Shown: positions 19,576 through 28,692, counted from the first letter of the stretch. The stretch is DNA of 64,000 bases from Vasconcelosia minhoensis LEGE 07310 (GCF_015207255.1 NZ_JADEXG010000001.1:62001-126000), one strand, 5' to 3'. Numbers and translations are program-made. The notes: generated by a model not told the origin, from the sequence alone.

Positions 19576-19609
19576 CTTTTTGTATTCCGCAGGCAACCTT
19601 TCAAAGCTT

Positions 19610-20962
19610 CTAAGTCCCCGGAATCCAATCAGTTCCGGCCAAAGGAAGTCGGGCCATAGCAGCGGCCTCGATGGTGAGGGCAACTAGGTCTTCTGGCTCC
19701 AGGTGGTGAACGTTCTGCTTGCCGCAGGCGCGGGCCAGGGTGGTCAGCTCCATATTCAGGGTTTGCAGATAGTTCTTCAGCCGTCTGGTGCCCACGTCGG
19801 ATTCCAGGCGCTGCTCTAGAATCGGATCTTGGGTGGTGACGCCGACGGGACATAGGCCGGTATGGCAGTGGTGACAGTAGCCGGGGGCGGTACCGAGCTG
19901 GGCGTAGTCGGCTTCAGCAGAGTGAGCCTCGCCCTGCTGGATGTAAGTTGAGCTGTTGCAGCCCAGCGCGAACAGGACGCCTTGACCGATGGAGACAGCA
20001 TCTGCGCCGAGGGCCAGCGCTTTAGCCACGTCTGCCCCCGTACGCACCCCGCCCGAAACCACAAGCTGCACCTCGTCTTTCACGTTCATCTCCATCAGCG
20101 CGTCTACCGCCTGACGAATCGCAGCTAGGGTCGGAATCCCTACATGCTCTATGAAGACGCTCTGGGTCGCGGCGGTTCCGCCCTGCATTCCATCCACCAC
20201 GATCACATCCGCCCCGGCCTGGACGGCCAGCTTCACGTCGTTATAGGGCCGAGACGCGCCGACCTTGACGTAAATCGGTTTCTCCCAGTCCGTCAGCTCG
20301 CGCAGCTCCTGAATTTTAATTGTCAGGTCGTCTGGCCCCGTCCAGTCAGGATGGCGGCAGGCCGAGCGCTGGTCTACCCCGGCAGGCAGCGTCCGCATTT
20401 CAGCCACGCGGGGATTGATCTTCTGCCCCAGCAGCATTCCCCCGCCGCCGGGCTTAGCTCCCTGGCCGATCACAATCTCGATCGCGTCGGCCTTTCTTAC
20501 ATCGTCGGGGTTAAAGCCATAGCGCGAGGGTAGACACTGATAGACCAGCGTTTTGGAAGCGGCTCGTTCCTCGGGAGTCATGCCACCATCGCCGGTCGTT
20601 GTCGAGGTGCCTACCTCAGTCGCCGCCCGACCAATCGCTTCCTTCACCGTTGCCGAAAGCGAACCAAAGCTCATCCCGGCAATGGTAATCGGCGTCTCTA
20701 ACTCAATTGGCTTGCTGGCAAAGCGCGTTCCCAGCAGCGTCTTGGTCGTACATTTTTCGCGGTAGCCTTCCAGCGGATAGCGGGTCAGCGAGGCCCCAAG
20801 GAACACCAAATCGTCAAAGTGGGGCAGGCGGCGCTTGGCCCCGAGTCCGCGAATTTCGTAGAGCCCGTGGGCAGCGGCGTTTTGGATATAGCTAATAATG
20901 CGGTGGTCGTAGCCTGCTGAGGCTTCTAGATGGGTTGAGGGTTGAGGGTTGAGAGAAGGCAT
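19610..20962 (-). CDS. mgsC: FMN-binding glutamate synthase-like subunit (N-methylglutamate synthase C)
   Basis: A 450-residue protein like the central domain of glutamate synthase (GlxD/MgsC). It shows the TIM-barrel FMN site (VVDGMQGGTAATQ, VSGGVRTGADVAKALALGAD) and an iron-sulfur cysteine cluster (CHHCHTGLCPVG). In the N-methylglutamate pathway MgsABC makes N-methylglutamate from glutamate-type substrates by methylamine transfer. It is the last gene of the operon, and its start overlaps the mgsB stop as TAATG. It could also be read as a stand-alone GOGAT-like protein, but the six upstream partners make the pathway call stronger. Confidence 0.87.
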   Translation of the reverse strand: MPSLNPQPSTHLEASAGYDHRIISYIQNAAAHGLYEIRGLGAKRRLPHFDDLVFLGASLTRYPLEGYREKCTTKTLLGTRFASKPIELETPITIAGMSFGSLSATVKEAIGRAATEVGTSTTTGDGGMTPEERAASKTLVYQCLPSRYGFNPDDVRKADAIEIVIGQGAKPGGGGMLLGQKINPRVAEMRTLPAGVDQRSACRHPDWTGPDDLTIKIQELRELTDWEKPIYVKVGASRPYNDVKLAVQAGADVIVVDGMQGGTAATQSVFIEHVGIPTLAAIRQAVDALMEMNVKDEVQLVVSGGVRTGADVAKALALGADAVSIGQGVLFALGCNSSTYIQQGEAHSAEADYAQLGTAPGYCHHCHTGLCPVGVTTQDPILEQRLESDVGTRRLKNYLQTLNMELTTLARACGKQNVHHLEPEDLVALTIEAAAMARLPLAGTDWIPGT

Positions 20963-21675
20963 TAGTAGTCCTGCTGAGCGTTGGCGTTCCAGTGGTAGAG
21001 CTGTTTGGCTGAGGCGATCCGGCGAAAAGAGCGGGGATCGTGGGTTAGATCTGCTTCAGATAGCAATTCGTGGAGGGCTTCGTAATCGCGATCGCGCATT
21101 TCCTCAAACTGGGCATCGGCCCCCAGCGACTTGGCCTCACCGCGAATATAGATCACCGCTTCATAGAGCGAATCGCCCAGGGCATCCCCCGCGTCGCCGC
21201 AGATTACCAGCCGCCCGGCCTGAGCCATAAAAGCCGAAAAGCTGCCGACGCTGCCGCCCACGACAATATCCGCCCCCTTCAGCGAAATGCCGCAGCGCAG
21301 ACCCGCATCGCCGTCGATAATCAGCCGCCCGCCGTGGGCCGAAGCCCCCGCCGAGACCGAGGCAAACCCGGTGACGTGAACCCGGCCCGACATCATATTT
21401 TCCGCCACGCCCGGCCCGGCATTGCCCCGAATCGTCACCCGAGCCTGCTGGTTCATCCCGGCAGCGTAATAGCCCACATGGCCTTCAACATTCACCTCAG
21501 CCGGGACGGTCAGCCCCACCGCCAGACTATGTGCCCCGTCCGGGTGAGCAATCTGAACCGTCTGCCCGGCGGTTAGCTCGCGGTGGAGAAACTGGTTGAC
21601 CTGTCGCAGTGAGGTTTGGCGCAGGTCAAAGCTTAGCGGCTTCGAGACAGTCGCATCTAACGTTAGACGTTCCAT
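20962..21675 (-). CDS. mgsB: GXGXG-domain subunit (N-methylglutamate synthase B)
   Basis: A 237-residue protein built of the beta-helical GXGXG repeats found at the C-terminus of glutamate synthase (EGHVGYYAAGMNQQARVTIRGNAG, GSVGSFSAFMAQAGRLVICGDAGDALGDSLYEAVIYIRG). It corresponds to GlxC/MgsB, the structural subunit joining the amidotransferase and FMN subunits. Its start overlaps the end of mgsA by 13 bases and its stop overlaps the mgsC start by one, so the three are translationally coupled. Confidence 0.88.
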   Translation of the reverse strand: MERLTLDATVSKPLSFDLRQTSLRQVNQFLHRELTAGQTVQIAHPDGAHSLAVGLTVPAEVNVEGHVGYYAAGMNQQARVTIRGNAGPGVAENMMSGRVHVTGFASVSAGASAHGGRLIIDGDAGLRCGISLKGADIVVGGSVGSFSAFMAQAGRLVICGDAGDALGDSLYEAVIYIRGEAKSLGADAQFEEMRDRDYEALHELLSEADLTHDPRSFRRIASAKQLYHWNANAQQDY

Positions 21676-22559
21676 ACATAAATCTCCTCGGGGGCGGGTT
21701 CAAACAGCTGGGCCTGATCGATATCCGGCAGATGGGCCAGGGCGCGGAATTCGGACGCGATCGCGACATAGTCATCCGTCTCAGCCACCAGGGCAGGCTT
21801 GCAGGCAAAGGCATCGCGCACCAGTGCTAGCTGATTTGCCGTCCCCATCAGAAAGGTGTAGAACCCGTCCAATTCTTCAAACCCTTTTTCCAAAGCCGTT
21901 TTCAGGTCATCTCCCTGGCTCATCCGCCATTCCAAAAACCGACAGGCGGCTTCCGTATCATTGTCCGTTTCAAAGTGAATGCCCTGGGGCTCCAGCTTGC
22001 GGCGAATGGCGTGGGGGTTCGATAGCGAGCCGTTATGCACCAGGCAAAAGTCCTCCCCAGCGGTGAAGGGATGGGCATGGGCTGGCGTCACCGCCGACTC
22101 GGTTGCCATTCGAGTGTGGCCGACTAAATGAGTGCCTTTCAGAGTCTCAAACTGATAGCGCTGAGCCACCGCCGCCGGGCCACCGGTATCTTTGTAGAGA
22201 TCGAGCGTCCGTCCCGCAGACAGCAGATGCAGCTGGGGATAGCGCTGAACCAGCCAGGGCTTAAAGACATCAGGAGCAATTTGAGCTGTAAGAATCGCGT
22301 GGTTACCGTTGTCCTGTAGGGTCGCCTGGTCAGACAGCTCGGCCTGCGCCGTTGCCAGCAGCACCGCCCAATCACAGACCTGGCGTCCAGAGTAGAGGCT
22401 GTATTTGAGTTCGCCTATCGGCAGCTGTTCAGTGAACACGGCTAGACCGGCGGAGTCAGGGCCGCGATCGCCCATACCGACAAGCATGGGGACCATGAGT
22501 TCGCCCAGGGAGGCGTGAAGGGTGGGGGTTTTGAGGAGAAGGCCGACGATGCCGCACAT
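21663..22559 (-). CDS. mgsA: Class II glutamine amidotransferase subunit (N-methylglutamate synthase A)
   Basis: A 298-residue Ntn-type amidotransferase starting MCGIVGLLL; Cys2 becomes the N-terminal nucleophile after Met removal. HTRMATESAVTPAHAHPF and LVHNGSLSNPHAIRRKL are the glutaminase substrate loops. It matches GlxB/MgsA, the subunit thought to act on gamma-glutamylmethylamide in the methylamine pathway instead of plain glutamine. It follows soxG after a 116-base gap, the only sizeable gap in the operon, filled by G-rich DNA and a dispersed repeat. Confidence 0.88.
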   Translation of the reverse strand: MCGIVGLLLKTPTLHASLGELMVPMLVGMGDRGPDSAGLAVFTEQLPIGELKYSLYSGRQVCDWAVLLATAQAELSDQATLQDNGNHAILTAQIAPDVFKPWLVQRYPQLHLLSAGRTLDLYKDTGGPAAVAQRYQFETLKGTHLVGHTRMATESAVTPAHAHPFTAGEDFCLVHNGSLSNPHAIRRKLEPQGIHFETDNDTEAACRFLEWRMSQGDDLKTALEKGFEELDGFYTFLMGTANQLALVRDAFACKPALVAETDDYVAIASEFRALAHLPDIDQAQLFEPAPEEIYVWNV

Positions 22560-22593
22560 AGGGGTAGATGGGAAGGGGTGGATGGGGTATGGG

Positions 22594-22626
22594 GTGTTCG
22601 CGAAGCGTCGCCGTAGGCGTTAGGGG
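22594..22626 (+). repeat. Small dispersed repeat, copy A
   Basis: It contains GCGAAGCGTCGCCGTAGGCG, then TTAGGGG. The core folds as two short hairpins (GCGA-AGCG-TCGC and CGCC-GTA-GGCG). Related copies are at 54306-54337 and 60049-60081. G-rich direct repeats (GGGTGGATGGG) flank it. Confidence 0.85.
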
Positions 22627-22675
22627 TGGATGGGTAGGGGCTTGGTTCCCAAGCCCACACAGCAAGATTAATGGG

Positions 22676-23341
22676 CTAGGGCATTTGGCCGGTATAGGGG
22701 ATGAAATCCTGGGTGCCGATGATGGTGCCGCCTAGTTCGGTGGTGATTTCAGCTAGGGTTTGCCAGAGGTAGGGGGCGAAGGTGTTGTCGCACCAGATGC
22801 GGTAGATGGGGTGGTGGGATTTGGGTTGAGGGATAACGGTAACGGTGACGCCGACCATAGTGGTGAGAATGACCGGATGCTCGGTGAGGTTAAGGGACTG
22901 GAAGTTGAAGCTACAGGTTTGGCGGAGCAGGTTTTGGGTGGCCTGGCCGCAGAGCGCGATCGCGGCATCCTGCCTCAGCACTGGATAAACCTGAGCGGGT
23001 GGGGAATTGCAGGCGGCGGCGAGTCGCGGTACGGTTTGGCTATCGGGGCCATCTTCAATCAGAAATTCGCTGCGTCCCAGGCGAGCGATTAGGCCGCCTT
23101 CGGGTAGGGCTGCCCAGGTGTTGGGCTGCTCTGGGATGGGTATTGACTGAGCTGATAGCCAGCTGGCGCTTTGGGGGCCTTTGACGCCGAAGCGGGTGAG
23201 GTAGGAGAGGTCGGCTAGTCCTAGAGTTTCAGCCGGTTTGGGATCGGGTACCTGGGTTAAAACGGACATTTGGTTCAGTTCCTGCCGGGTGCCGGGGCGC
23301 GATCGCAAAACATCCGCCAGCGGGCTAGTGAGTAAGGTCAT
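22676..23341 (-). CDS. mgdD: Sarcosine oxidase gamma-like subunit (N-methylglutamate dehydrogenase D)
   Basis: A 221-residue protein like SoxG: SYLTRFGVKGPQSASWL, LARLGRSEFLIED-type strands and a C-terminal GcvT-like fold. In heterotetrameric sarcosine oxidases gamma packs on alpha and helps form the folate-binding end. Its start abuts the soxA stop (1-base overlap at 23341). It is the most divergent of the four subunits, so the call leans on its place in the B-D-A-G order. Confidence 0.82.
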   Translation of the reverse strand: MTLLTSPLADVLRSRPGTRQELNQMSVLTQVPDPKPAETLGLADLSYLTRFGVKGPQSASWLSAQSIPIPEQPNTWAALPEGGLIARLGRSEFLIEDGPDSQTVPRLAAACNSPPAQVYPVLRQDAAIALCGQATQNLLRQTCSFNFQSLNLTEHPVILTTMVGVTVTVIPQPKSHHPIYRIWCDNTFAPYLWQTLAEITTELGGTIIGTQDFIPYTGQMP

Positions 23342-26259
23342 TAGACAGCCTCCGTGAGGAATGATTCTTTCTGCCGTCGATTGTCGGGGTCATAACAGGG
23401 GGTAGAGCTGACTGTTGCTGGAATCATCGCGCCGTCTGAGTTACGAATCGCCAGAGAAGTACCGTCTGCGCTCTGAGCTGGGGGAACGTAGGCTAGGCCG
23501 ATGTAGCGCTCTAGGCTGGGGCTAAAGGCAATGCTGGTCACTCGCCCAGCAATTTCGCCCTGGTCAATTACCAGGTTGCATTCTTCTGGTGGCTGGCCGG
23601 TGAAGCTAGCGGGTAGGGTGAAGCCGACGAGAGTTTTGGACTGCGATCGCTGTCCTACAATCGCCAGACTCCGCTGCCCGAGGAAGAAAGGCTTATCGGA
23701 CTTGACCGCCCAGCTCAGATTGGCCTCAGCGGGGGTGGTTAAACCGTCCGTATCCAGACCGACAATCACATGGCCCTTCTCCAACCGCAACAGTCGCTGA
23801 GCCTGAAGGCCAAAGGGGCGAATGCCGTCAGCTGCCCCGGCCTGCATTAGGGCATCCCATAGCGCGGGCGCGGACAGAGCTGGAACATGGATTTCGTAAC
23901 CCCATTCGCCAACAAAGCCGACTCGCATCAGAATGGCGGGAATTCCAGCAACTTCAGCTTCTCTCACCGCCAGATAGGGGAACGCTTCGGCGGAGAGATC
24001 TGCTGAGGTGAGCTGGGATAGGACTTGTTGCGATCGCGGACCGGCCAGATTGATCGCCGCCCTTGCCCCGGTGAGGTTAACAATGCCGCAGTTGAACCGC
24101 CACTGGAGCGCTAATCGGCTGATTTCACGATAGATTCGACTCGATCCAGAGGTTGTGGTGGTGAAGTAAAAGTGCTCTGGCCCCAGCCGGGCAATCACCC
24201 CGTCATCCATGACGACGCCTGACTCATCCAGCATCAGGGCATAGCGCGTCCGCCCCGACTTCAGCGACTGGTAGCGCCCGGTATAGAGCCGCTCCAGGAA
24301 TTCTGCCGCATCGGGGCCGCGCAGCTCTAGCTTGCCGAGACTGCTGACGTCAATTAAGCCCACCCGCTGGCGGACGTTGAGGGCTTCCTGGCGAATGCAG
24401 TCAGCTCGGCTGAATCCAGACTGCCGATAGAACTCGGGTCGCTGCCACAGACCAGCCTTGACCATTTCGGCGCTCAGCGCCAGATGGCGGCTGTAGAGCG
24501 GCGTGTGGCGCTCGGGGGTGAAGCCGCGACCGGCCAGATGGGAGAACGGTACCGGATGGAAGAAGGGTCGAGCCGTTGTTGTTCCTACTACTTGAGGAGA
24601 TTTGTTATTGATGTTCGCCAGAATACGCAGGGCGTTCATATTGGAATGCTTGCCCTGACTGGGTCCCATCCCTACCGTGGTATAGCGCTTCAGCAGCTCA
24701 ATGTTGTCAAACCCCTCTTGGGCCGCATGGTAGAAATCCTTCAGCTGGAGGTCTTCATCGAAATCCACAAAGTTTTTGCCCTTCGGATGGCTGACGACCG
24801 GCCAGGGATGAGAGGGCGATTCGGACTCAGCTGCCGGTACTGGGCTAGGGACAGATTGGGCAAATCCTAGATAGGCAGCCGCTTCCAGACCGGCCCTACG
24901 GCCATCGATCAGCTTTTTGTCAAACTGGTAGACCCCATTCACCCGACCGCAGGCAAAGACGCCTTCAGGCAGCCGATCTGGCACAAACTGTTCTACCCTT
25001 TCCTCAAAACGCATCTGGGTGCCCGTCTGGTAGAGCAGATTAGCTGCCGGCGCCCAGCCCACGCTGACCACGATCCCATCGCAGTTAATCGTCTGACGCT
25101 GGTCTAACCGGGGTTCTCCCGTATCGGAAAGAGGGCAAATCACCGCTGCGCAAACGCCATCCTGAGCCGGATTTGTTTCAGCAGCGTAAATTCCGTACTG
25201 GGAGAAAATGGGGATACCCTGGGCGCGGATAGCGTGAGCTTCTGGAGAAACTTGAACAGCCCGCAAATCGACTACCGCCATCACCTCCACGCCATTCGCA
25301 GCCAGATCTAGCGCCGCCCGGTAGCCGTCTGAATTTCCCACCAGGACGACAGCCCGACGCATCGGCTTCACGGCATAGCGATAGATCAGCCGCTGCGCCG
25401 CCGAGGCCAGCATTACCCCTGGCAAATCATTATTGTGAAAAACGGCAGGCTGCTCAAACGCGCCACTGGCGACAATGACGGCCTTCGCCCGCAGCTTGGT
25501 CATTCGTTCGGGTTCGACCAGCGGCACCCAGCCATCGGCATAGTAACCCGCTGCCTCTGTCTGTAAATGCTGCCGGATGCGAGGCTGAGCCGCTGCCATC
25601 TGAATCAGCTCGGCGGTCTGTTTTGCCTGATCGAGGTCGCCGCCCAGCTGATAGCTACCCGAACCGCCCGCGCGGGCATTTTCATCTACTAGAACAACTT
25701 CGGCCCCGGCCTCAGCCGCCGCGATCGCAGCTGCCAGCCCCGAAGGCCCTGCCCCAACCACCAGTACATCGCAGAAGTCATACTGCTTAGGCGTCCTCAG
25801 TCGGGGAGCGGTCGGGTCGATCGCGCTCAGACCGCCCAGCTTTCGGATAGTTCTCTCCCAGAAGGGAAAGAACCTACCGTGAAAGGTTTTGTAGTAAAAG
25901 CCTACGGGCAAAAAGGCGGAGAGCGCATTCAGTAGGCTAGCGCGATCGCGACTCACCCCGCCCCAGGTATTCACCGCAGCCAGATTCAGCCCTGCCGTCA
26001 CCGGCGTCACGTCCGCCCGGACGCTGAGTTGCGAGTCGGCCTGCATCAGCGTATTCACATCATGGTTCGCGAAACTCAGCAGACCGCGCGGTCGATGATA
26101 CTTAAAACTGCGGACCAGCACTCGCTGCCCCGCCGCCCACAGCGCACTGCTGACGGTATCGCCCGCGTAGCCCGTGTAGCGGCTGCCTTCAAAGCTAAAG
26201 GGCACTAAGCGATCGCGCTCGATCCATTCGGTCGGCAGCGGGTCTAAACGCTGACTCAT
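23341..26259 (-). CDS. mgdC: Sarcosine oxidase alpha-like subunit (N-methylglutamate dehydrogenase C)
   Basis: The start at ATG 26259 (MSQRLDPLPTEW) gives 972 residues; the longer frame to 26352 overlaps soxD. In order: a ferredoxin-like N-terminal fold (SFKYHRPRGLLSFANHD), a dinucleotide-binding oxidoreductase domain (VLVVGAGPSGLAAAIAAAEAG, about residue 160) and a C-terminal GcvT/aminomethyltransferase fold (VGLIDVSSLGKLELRGPDA). The GcvT part takes the methylene group released from the N-methyl substrate onto tetrahydrofolate. Overlapping ATGA with soxD shows coupling. Confidence 0.9.
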   Translation of the reverse strand: MSQRLDPLPTEWIERDRLVPFSFEGSRYTGYAGDTVSSALWAAGQRVLVRSFKYHRPRGLLSFANHDVNTLMQADSQLSVRADVTPVTAGLNLAAVNTWGGVSRDRASLLNALSAFLPVGFYYKTFHGRFFPFWERTIRKLGGLSAIDPTAPRLRTPKQYDFCDVLVVGAGPSGLAAAIAAAEAGAEVVLVDENARAGGSGSYQLGGDLDQAKQTAELIQMAAAQPRIRQHLQTEAAGYYADGWVPLVEPERMTKLRAKAVIVASGAFEQPAVFHNNDLPGVMLASAAQRLIYRYAVKPMRRAVVLVGNSDGYRAALDLAANGVEVMAVVDLRAVQVSPEAHAIRAQGIPIFSQYGIYAAETNPAQDGVCAAVICPLSDTGEPRLDQRQTINCDGIVVSVGWAPAANLLYQTGTQMRFEERVEQFVPDRLPEGVFACGRVNGVYQFDKKLIDGRRAGLEAAAYLGFAQSVPSPVPAAESESPSHPWPVVSHPKGKNFVDFDEDLQLKDFYHAAQEGFDNIELLKRYTTVGMGPSQGKHSNMNALRILANINNKSPQVVGTTTARPFFHPVPFSHLAGRGFTPERHTPLYSRHLALSAEMVKAGLWQRPEFYRQSGFSRADCIRQEALNVRQRVGLIDVSSLGKLELRGPDAAEFLERLYTGRYQSLKSGRTRYALMLDESGVVMDDGVIARLGPEHFYFTTTTSGSSRIYREISRLALQWRFNCGIVNLTGARAAINLAGPRSQQVLSQLTSADLSAEAFPYLAVREAEVAGIPAILMRVGFVGEWGYEIHVPALSAPALWDALMQAGAADGIRPFGLQAQRLLRLEKGHVIVGLDTDGLTTPAEANLSWAVKSDKPFFLGQRSLAIVGQRSQSKTLVGFTLPASFTGQPPEECNLVIDQGEIAGRVTSIAFSPSLERYIGLAYVPPAQSADGTSLAIRNSDGAMIPATVSSTPCYDPDNRRQKESFLTEAV

Positions 26260-26510
26260 GCGGCCTCCCAGAGATAGGTGCGGACAATTTCGTCGGTTCG
26301 GGTATGGCGCTCGGCTATAAACCAGGTATTGCTGGGCGTATGGCACCACCATTCCCGTTTCACGCCGGGGACGCTGTCGTGGTTGAACACATAGTCGGCC
26401 CAGGTCAGATCGTCAGCGGTCTGCGGATTCGGCATCGGCTTGACCGCGCCAGCCGTGATGAATTCTGATATGGGTCTTGGCCCGTTAATCGGGCAGGTCA
26501 TAATTTTCAT
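26256..26510 (-). CDS. mgdB: Sarcosine oxidase delta-like subunit (N-methylglutamate dehydrogenase B)
   Basis: An 84-residue protein of normal SoxD length with PRPISEF near the N-terminus and the family core REWWCHTPSNTWFIAERHT. The delta subunit binds zinc in known sarcosine oxidases; here the usual Cys pair is reduced to a CPINGPR motif plus Cys in WWCH. It is packed between soxB (2 bases) and soxA (4-base overlap). Confidence 0.88.
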   Translation of the reverse strand: MKIMTCPINGPRPISEFITAGAVKPMPNPQTADDLTWADYVFNHDSVPGVKREWWCHTPSNTWFIAERHTRTDEIVRTYLWEAA

Positions 26511-26512
26511 AA

Positions 26513-27751
26513 CTAATGCCCCACCGAGGCTGCGCCTTTTTCGCCCACCAGAGCGTATTTGCTGAATCGATCCAGGGAGAATTCTCGGATTAGCTCATGA
26601 TTGCGATCGCGCGCCACCGTCTCAGCCATCGTCTTTCCGCAGATCGGCGTTGCCTTGAATCCCCAGGTGCCCCAGCCCGCGTCCAGATAAAAGCCCTCAA
26701 TGTCGGTTTTACCCATAATCGGCGCGAAGTCCGGTGTCATATCGGCCATCCCGGCCCATTGCCGCACCACTTTCGCCTGGGAGAGGAAAGGAAACAGATC
26801 CAACATCCGAGCCGCCAAACCTTCGGCAAAATCTAGCGTCGAACGAGTCGAATGCAGCTCGTAGGGATCCAACGACGCCCCCATCACCAGCTCGCCCCGA
26901 GCCGTCTGGCTGACGTAGACATGCAGGCTGCTGGAGACAATAATCGGGTCCAGCCAGGCTTTCATCGGCTCGCTCACCATCGCCTGAAGCGGATGGATTT
27001 TTAGCGGCGATCGCAGTCCTACCCAGTCCAAAATCCGAGGCGTAAACCCGGCCACGGCGCAGATGACCTTAGGAGTTGCGATCGCGCCCCGAATCGTCTC
27101 CACCCCAGTCACCCGACCACCCTCTACCCGAATCCCCGTCACCTCCGTCTGCTGGTGAATCTCCACTCCCTGCCGGTCAGCCTCACGTCCGTAGCCCCAG
27201 GCCACCGCGTCATGGCGGGCGATGCTGCCCGGCGCATGGTAGAGCGCCCCCATCACCGGCGCACCGCCGCAGTCCAGGTCCATATGGGGACAGGCCGCCT
27301 GCACCGTCTGGGGGTCAACCACTTCACTGTCAATGCCGTAGTGCTTGTTCACCTCGGCTCGCCAGCGCAGCGTCCGCAGGGAAGCTTCGGTATGGGCCAG
27401 GGTGAAGTGGCCCCGGTTGGTGTAGAACAGATTTAGGTCGAGGGTTTCCGAGAGAGCCTGCCAGAGCCGCAGCGACTGATCGTAGAATTTGACGCCTGCC
27501 GGGGTGAGGTAGTTGGAGCGAATAATGGTCGTGTTGCGCCCGGTGTTGCCGCCGCCCAGGTAGCCCCGCTCTAGCACGGCGACATTGTTGATGCCGTGGT
27601 CTTTGGCCAGATAGTAGGCCGTGGCTAAGCCATGCCCACCGCCGCCGATGATCACCGCATCGTAGGTGGGTCGAAGGCGATCGCGCTGCCGAAACATCCG
27701 CGATTCGGGATAGCTTTTCACAAGGCCAAATTTGAGCAGACGCAGCGGCAT
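26513..27751 (-). CDS. mgdA: Sarcosine oxidase beta-like subunit (N-methylglutamate dehydrogenase A)
   Basis: From ATG 27751 (MPLRLLKFG) the product is 412 residues; the frame opens earlier at 27868 but runs into purU. It is an FAD-dependent oxidoreductase of the DAO family: Rossmann motif AVIIGGGGHGLATAYYLA, GRNTTIIRSNYLTP and a C-terminal DAGWGTWGFKATP flavin loop. This subunit holds the oxidation site where the N-methyl group is dehydrogenated. In this setting N-methylglutamate is the likely substrate rather than sarcosine, since the three mgs genes follow. Confidence 0.9.
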   Translation of the reverse strand: MPLRLLKFGLVKSYPESRMFRQRDRLRPTYDAVIIGGGGHGLATAYYLAKDHGINNVAVLERGYLGGGNTGRNTTIIRSNYLTPAGVKFYDQSLRLWQALSETLDLNLFYTNRGHFTLAHTEASLRTLRWRAEVNKHYGIDSEVVDPQTVQAACPHMDLDCGGAPVMGALYHAPGSIARHDAVAWGYGREADRQGVEIHQQTEVTGIRVEGGRVTGVETIRGAIATPKVICAVAGFTPRILDWVGLRSPLKIHPLQAMVSEPMKAWLDPIIVSSSLHVYVSQTARGELVMGASLDPYELHSTRSTLDFAEGLAARMLDLFPFLSQAKVVRQWAGMADMTPDFAPIMGKTDIEGFYLDAGWGTWGFKATPICGKTMAETVARDRNHELIREFSLDRFSKYALVGEKGAASVGH

Positions 27752-27767
27752 GGGAGACAAATCGCGA

Positions 27768-28628
27768 TTAGCGAAAGACGATGGTCTTGTTGCGGTGCAG
27801 CAGCACCCGGTCTTCGACGTGATAGCGCAGGCCCCGGGCCAGAACCGTTTTTTCAATATCTTTGCCATAGCGCACTAGATCAGCAGTAGCGTCAGTATGG
27901 TCAATCCGCAGCACGTCCTGATCGATAATTGGCCCCGCATCCAGGGCTTCGGTGACGTAGTGGCAGGTGGCACCGATCAGCTTCACCCCGCGCTGGTAGG
28001 CCTGATGGTAAGGCTTAGCCCCAACAAAAGAAGGTAGAAAGGAATGGTGGATGTTGATAATTTGGCCGGGATAGCGATCGCAGATCTGCCGTGACAGAAT
28101 CTGCATATACCGGGCCAACACCATTACGTCACCCTGCAAAGTATCGAACAGGTGAGCAATCTTCTCGTAGGCCAGATCCTTCTGCTCACGAGGCACTGGC
28201 ACATGATAGTAGGGAATATCGTGCCACTCCACCAGTGAGCGAAAATCCTCATGGTTGGAGATTACCGCCGGAATATCGACCACTAGCTCACCGCTCTTCC
28301 AGCGAGAAAGCAGGTCATACAGACAATGACCCGACTTCGACACCAGAATCACCACGCGCTTGGGCTGAGCCGAGTCGCTAATCGCCCAGTCCATTTGAAA
28401 CTGCTCGGCAATAGTGGCAAACCGCTGACGAAATTCATCAATCTCAAACGGCAGCGACTCGGCTAGAATTTCCTGCCGCATAAAAAATCGCCGCGCCTCC
28501 TGATCCGCATGATGCTGGGCTTCGATAATCCAGCCGCGATTATCCGCGACCAGCTTGCTTACCGCTGCGACAATCCCCACCCCGTCGGGGCAGGAGAGAC
28601 TCAAGATAAATCGCCGATTGTCCGTCAT
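27768..28628 (-). CDS. purU: Formyltetrahydrofolate deformylase
   Basis: A 286-residue enzyme that hydrolyses 10-formyl-THF to formate and THF. An N-terminal ACT domain (LSLSCPDGVGIVAAVSKLVADN) is followed by the formyltransferase-like domain with INIHHSFLPSF and the C-terminal GPIIDQDVLRIDH; the catalytic Asn-His-Asp set is visible. It is the first gene of the operon, 16 bases before mgdA. Its place suggests it drains the one-carbon units loaded onto folate by the dehydrogenase. Confidence 0.95.
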   Translation of the reverse strand: MTDNRRFILSLSCPDGVGIVAAVSKLVADNRGWIIEAQHHADQEARRFFMRQEILAESLPFEIDEFRQRFATIAEQFQMDWAISDSAQPKRVVILVSKSGHCLYDLLSRWKSGELVVDIPAVISNHEDFRSLVEWHDIPYYHVPVPREQKDLAYEKIAHLFDTLQGDVMVLARYMQILSRQICDRYPGQIINIHHSFLPSFVGAKPYHQAYQRGVKLIGATCHYVTEALDAGPIIDQDVLRIDHTDATADLVRYGKDIEKTVLARGLRYHVEDRVLLHRNKTIVFR

Positions 28629-28650
28629 TGATTCTTGACAGGAAACTTTT

Positions 28651-28665
28651 TTGAATCAAGTTCAA
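28651..28665. promoter_or_regulatory. Candidate operator of the XRE-cupin regulator
   Basis: TTGAATCAAGTTCAA is an inverted repeat (TTGAA-N5-TTCAA). A second pair, TTGATTC (28628-28634) and GAATCAA (28653-28659), overlaps it. It sits at the predicted transcription start of the purU operon, a fitting place for control by the divergent regulator. Confidence 0.4.
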
Positions 28666-28692
28666 TTATGCCAGCTATATTAGACCTGTCAA
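28665..28692 (-). promoter_or_regulatory. Predicted promoter of purU-mgd-mgs operon
   Basis: On the minus strand TTGACA (28687-28692) and CATAAT (28665-28670) are separated by 16 bases, a good sigma-70-type pair about 40 bases before the purU ATG. No GTA-N8-TAC (NtcA) site is visible nearby. Confidence 0.55.

Noticed and set aside
19610-28628. Reading the operon as ordinary sarcosine oxidase plus a stray glutamate synthase
   Set aside because: Three separate GOGAT-like subunits in order A-B-C directly after B-D-A-G, all overlapping, match the N-methylglutamate pathway better. Sarcosine as an extra substrate is not excluded.
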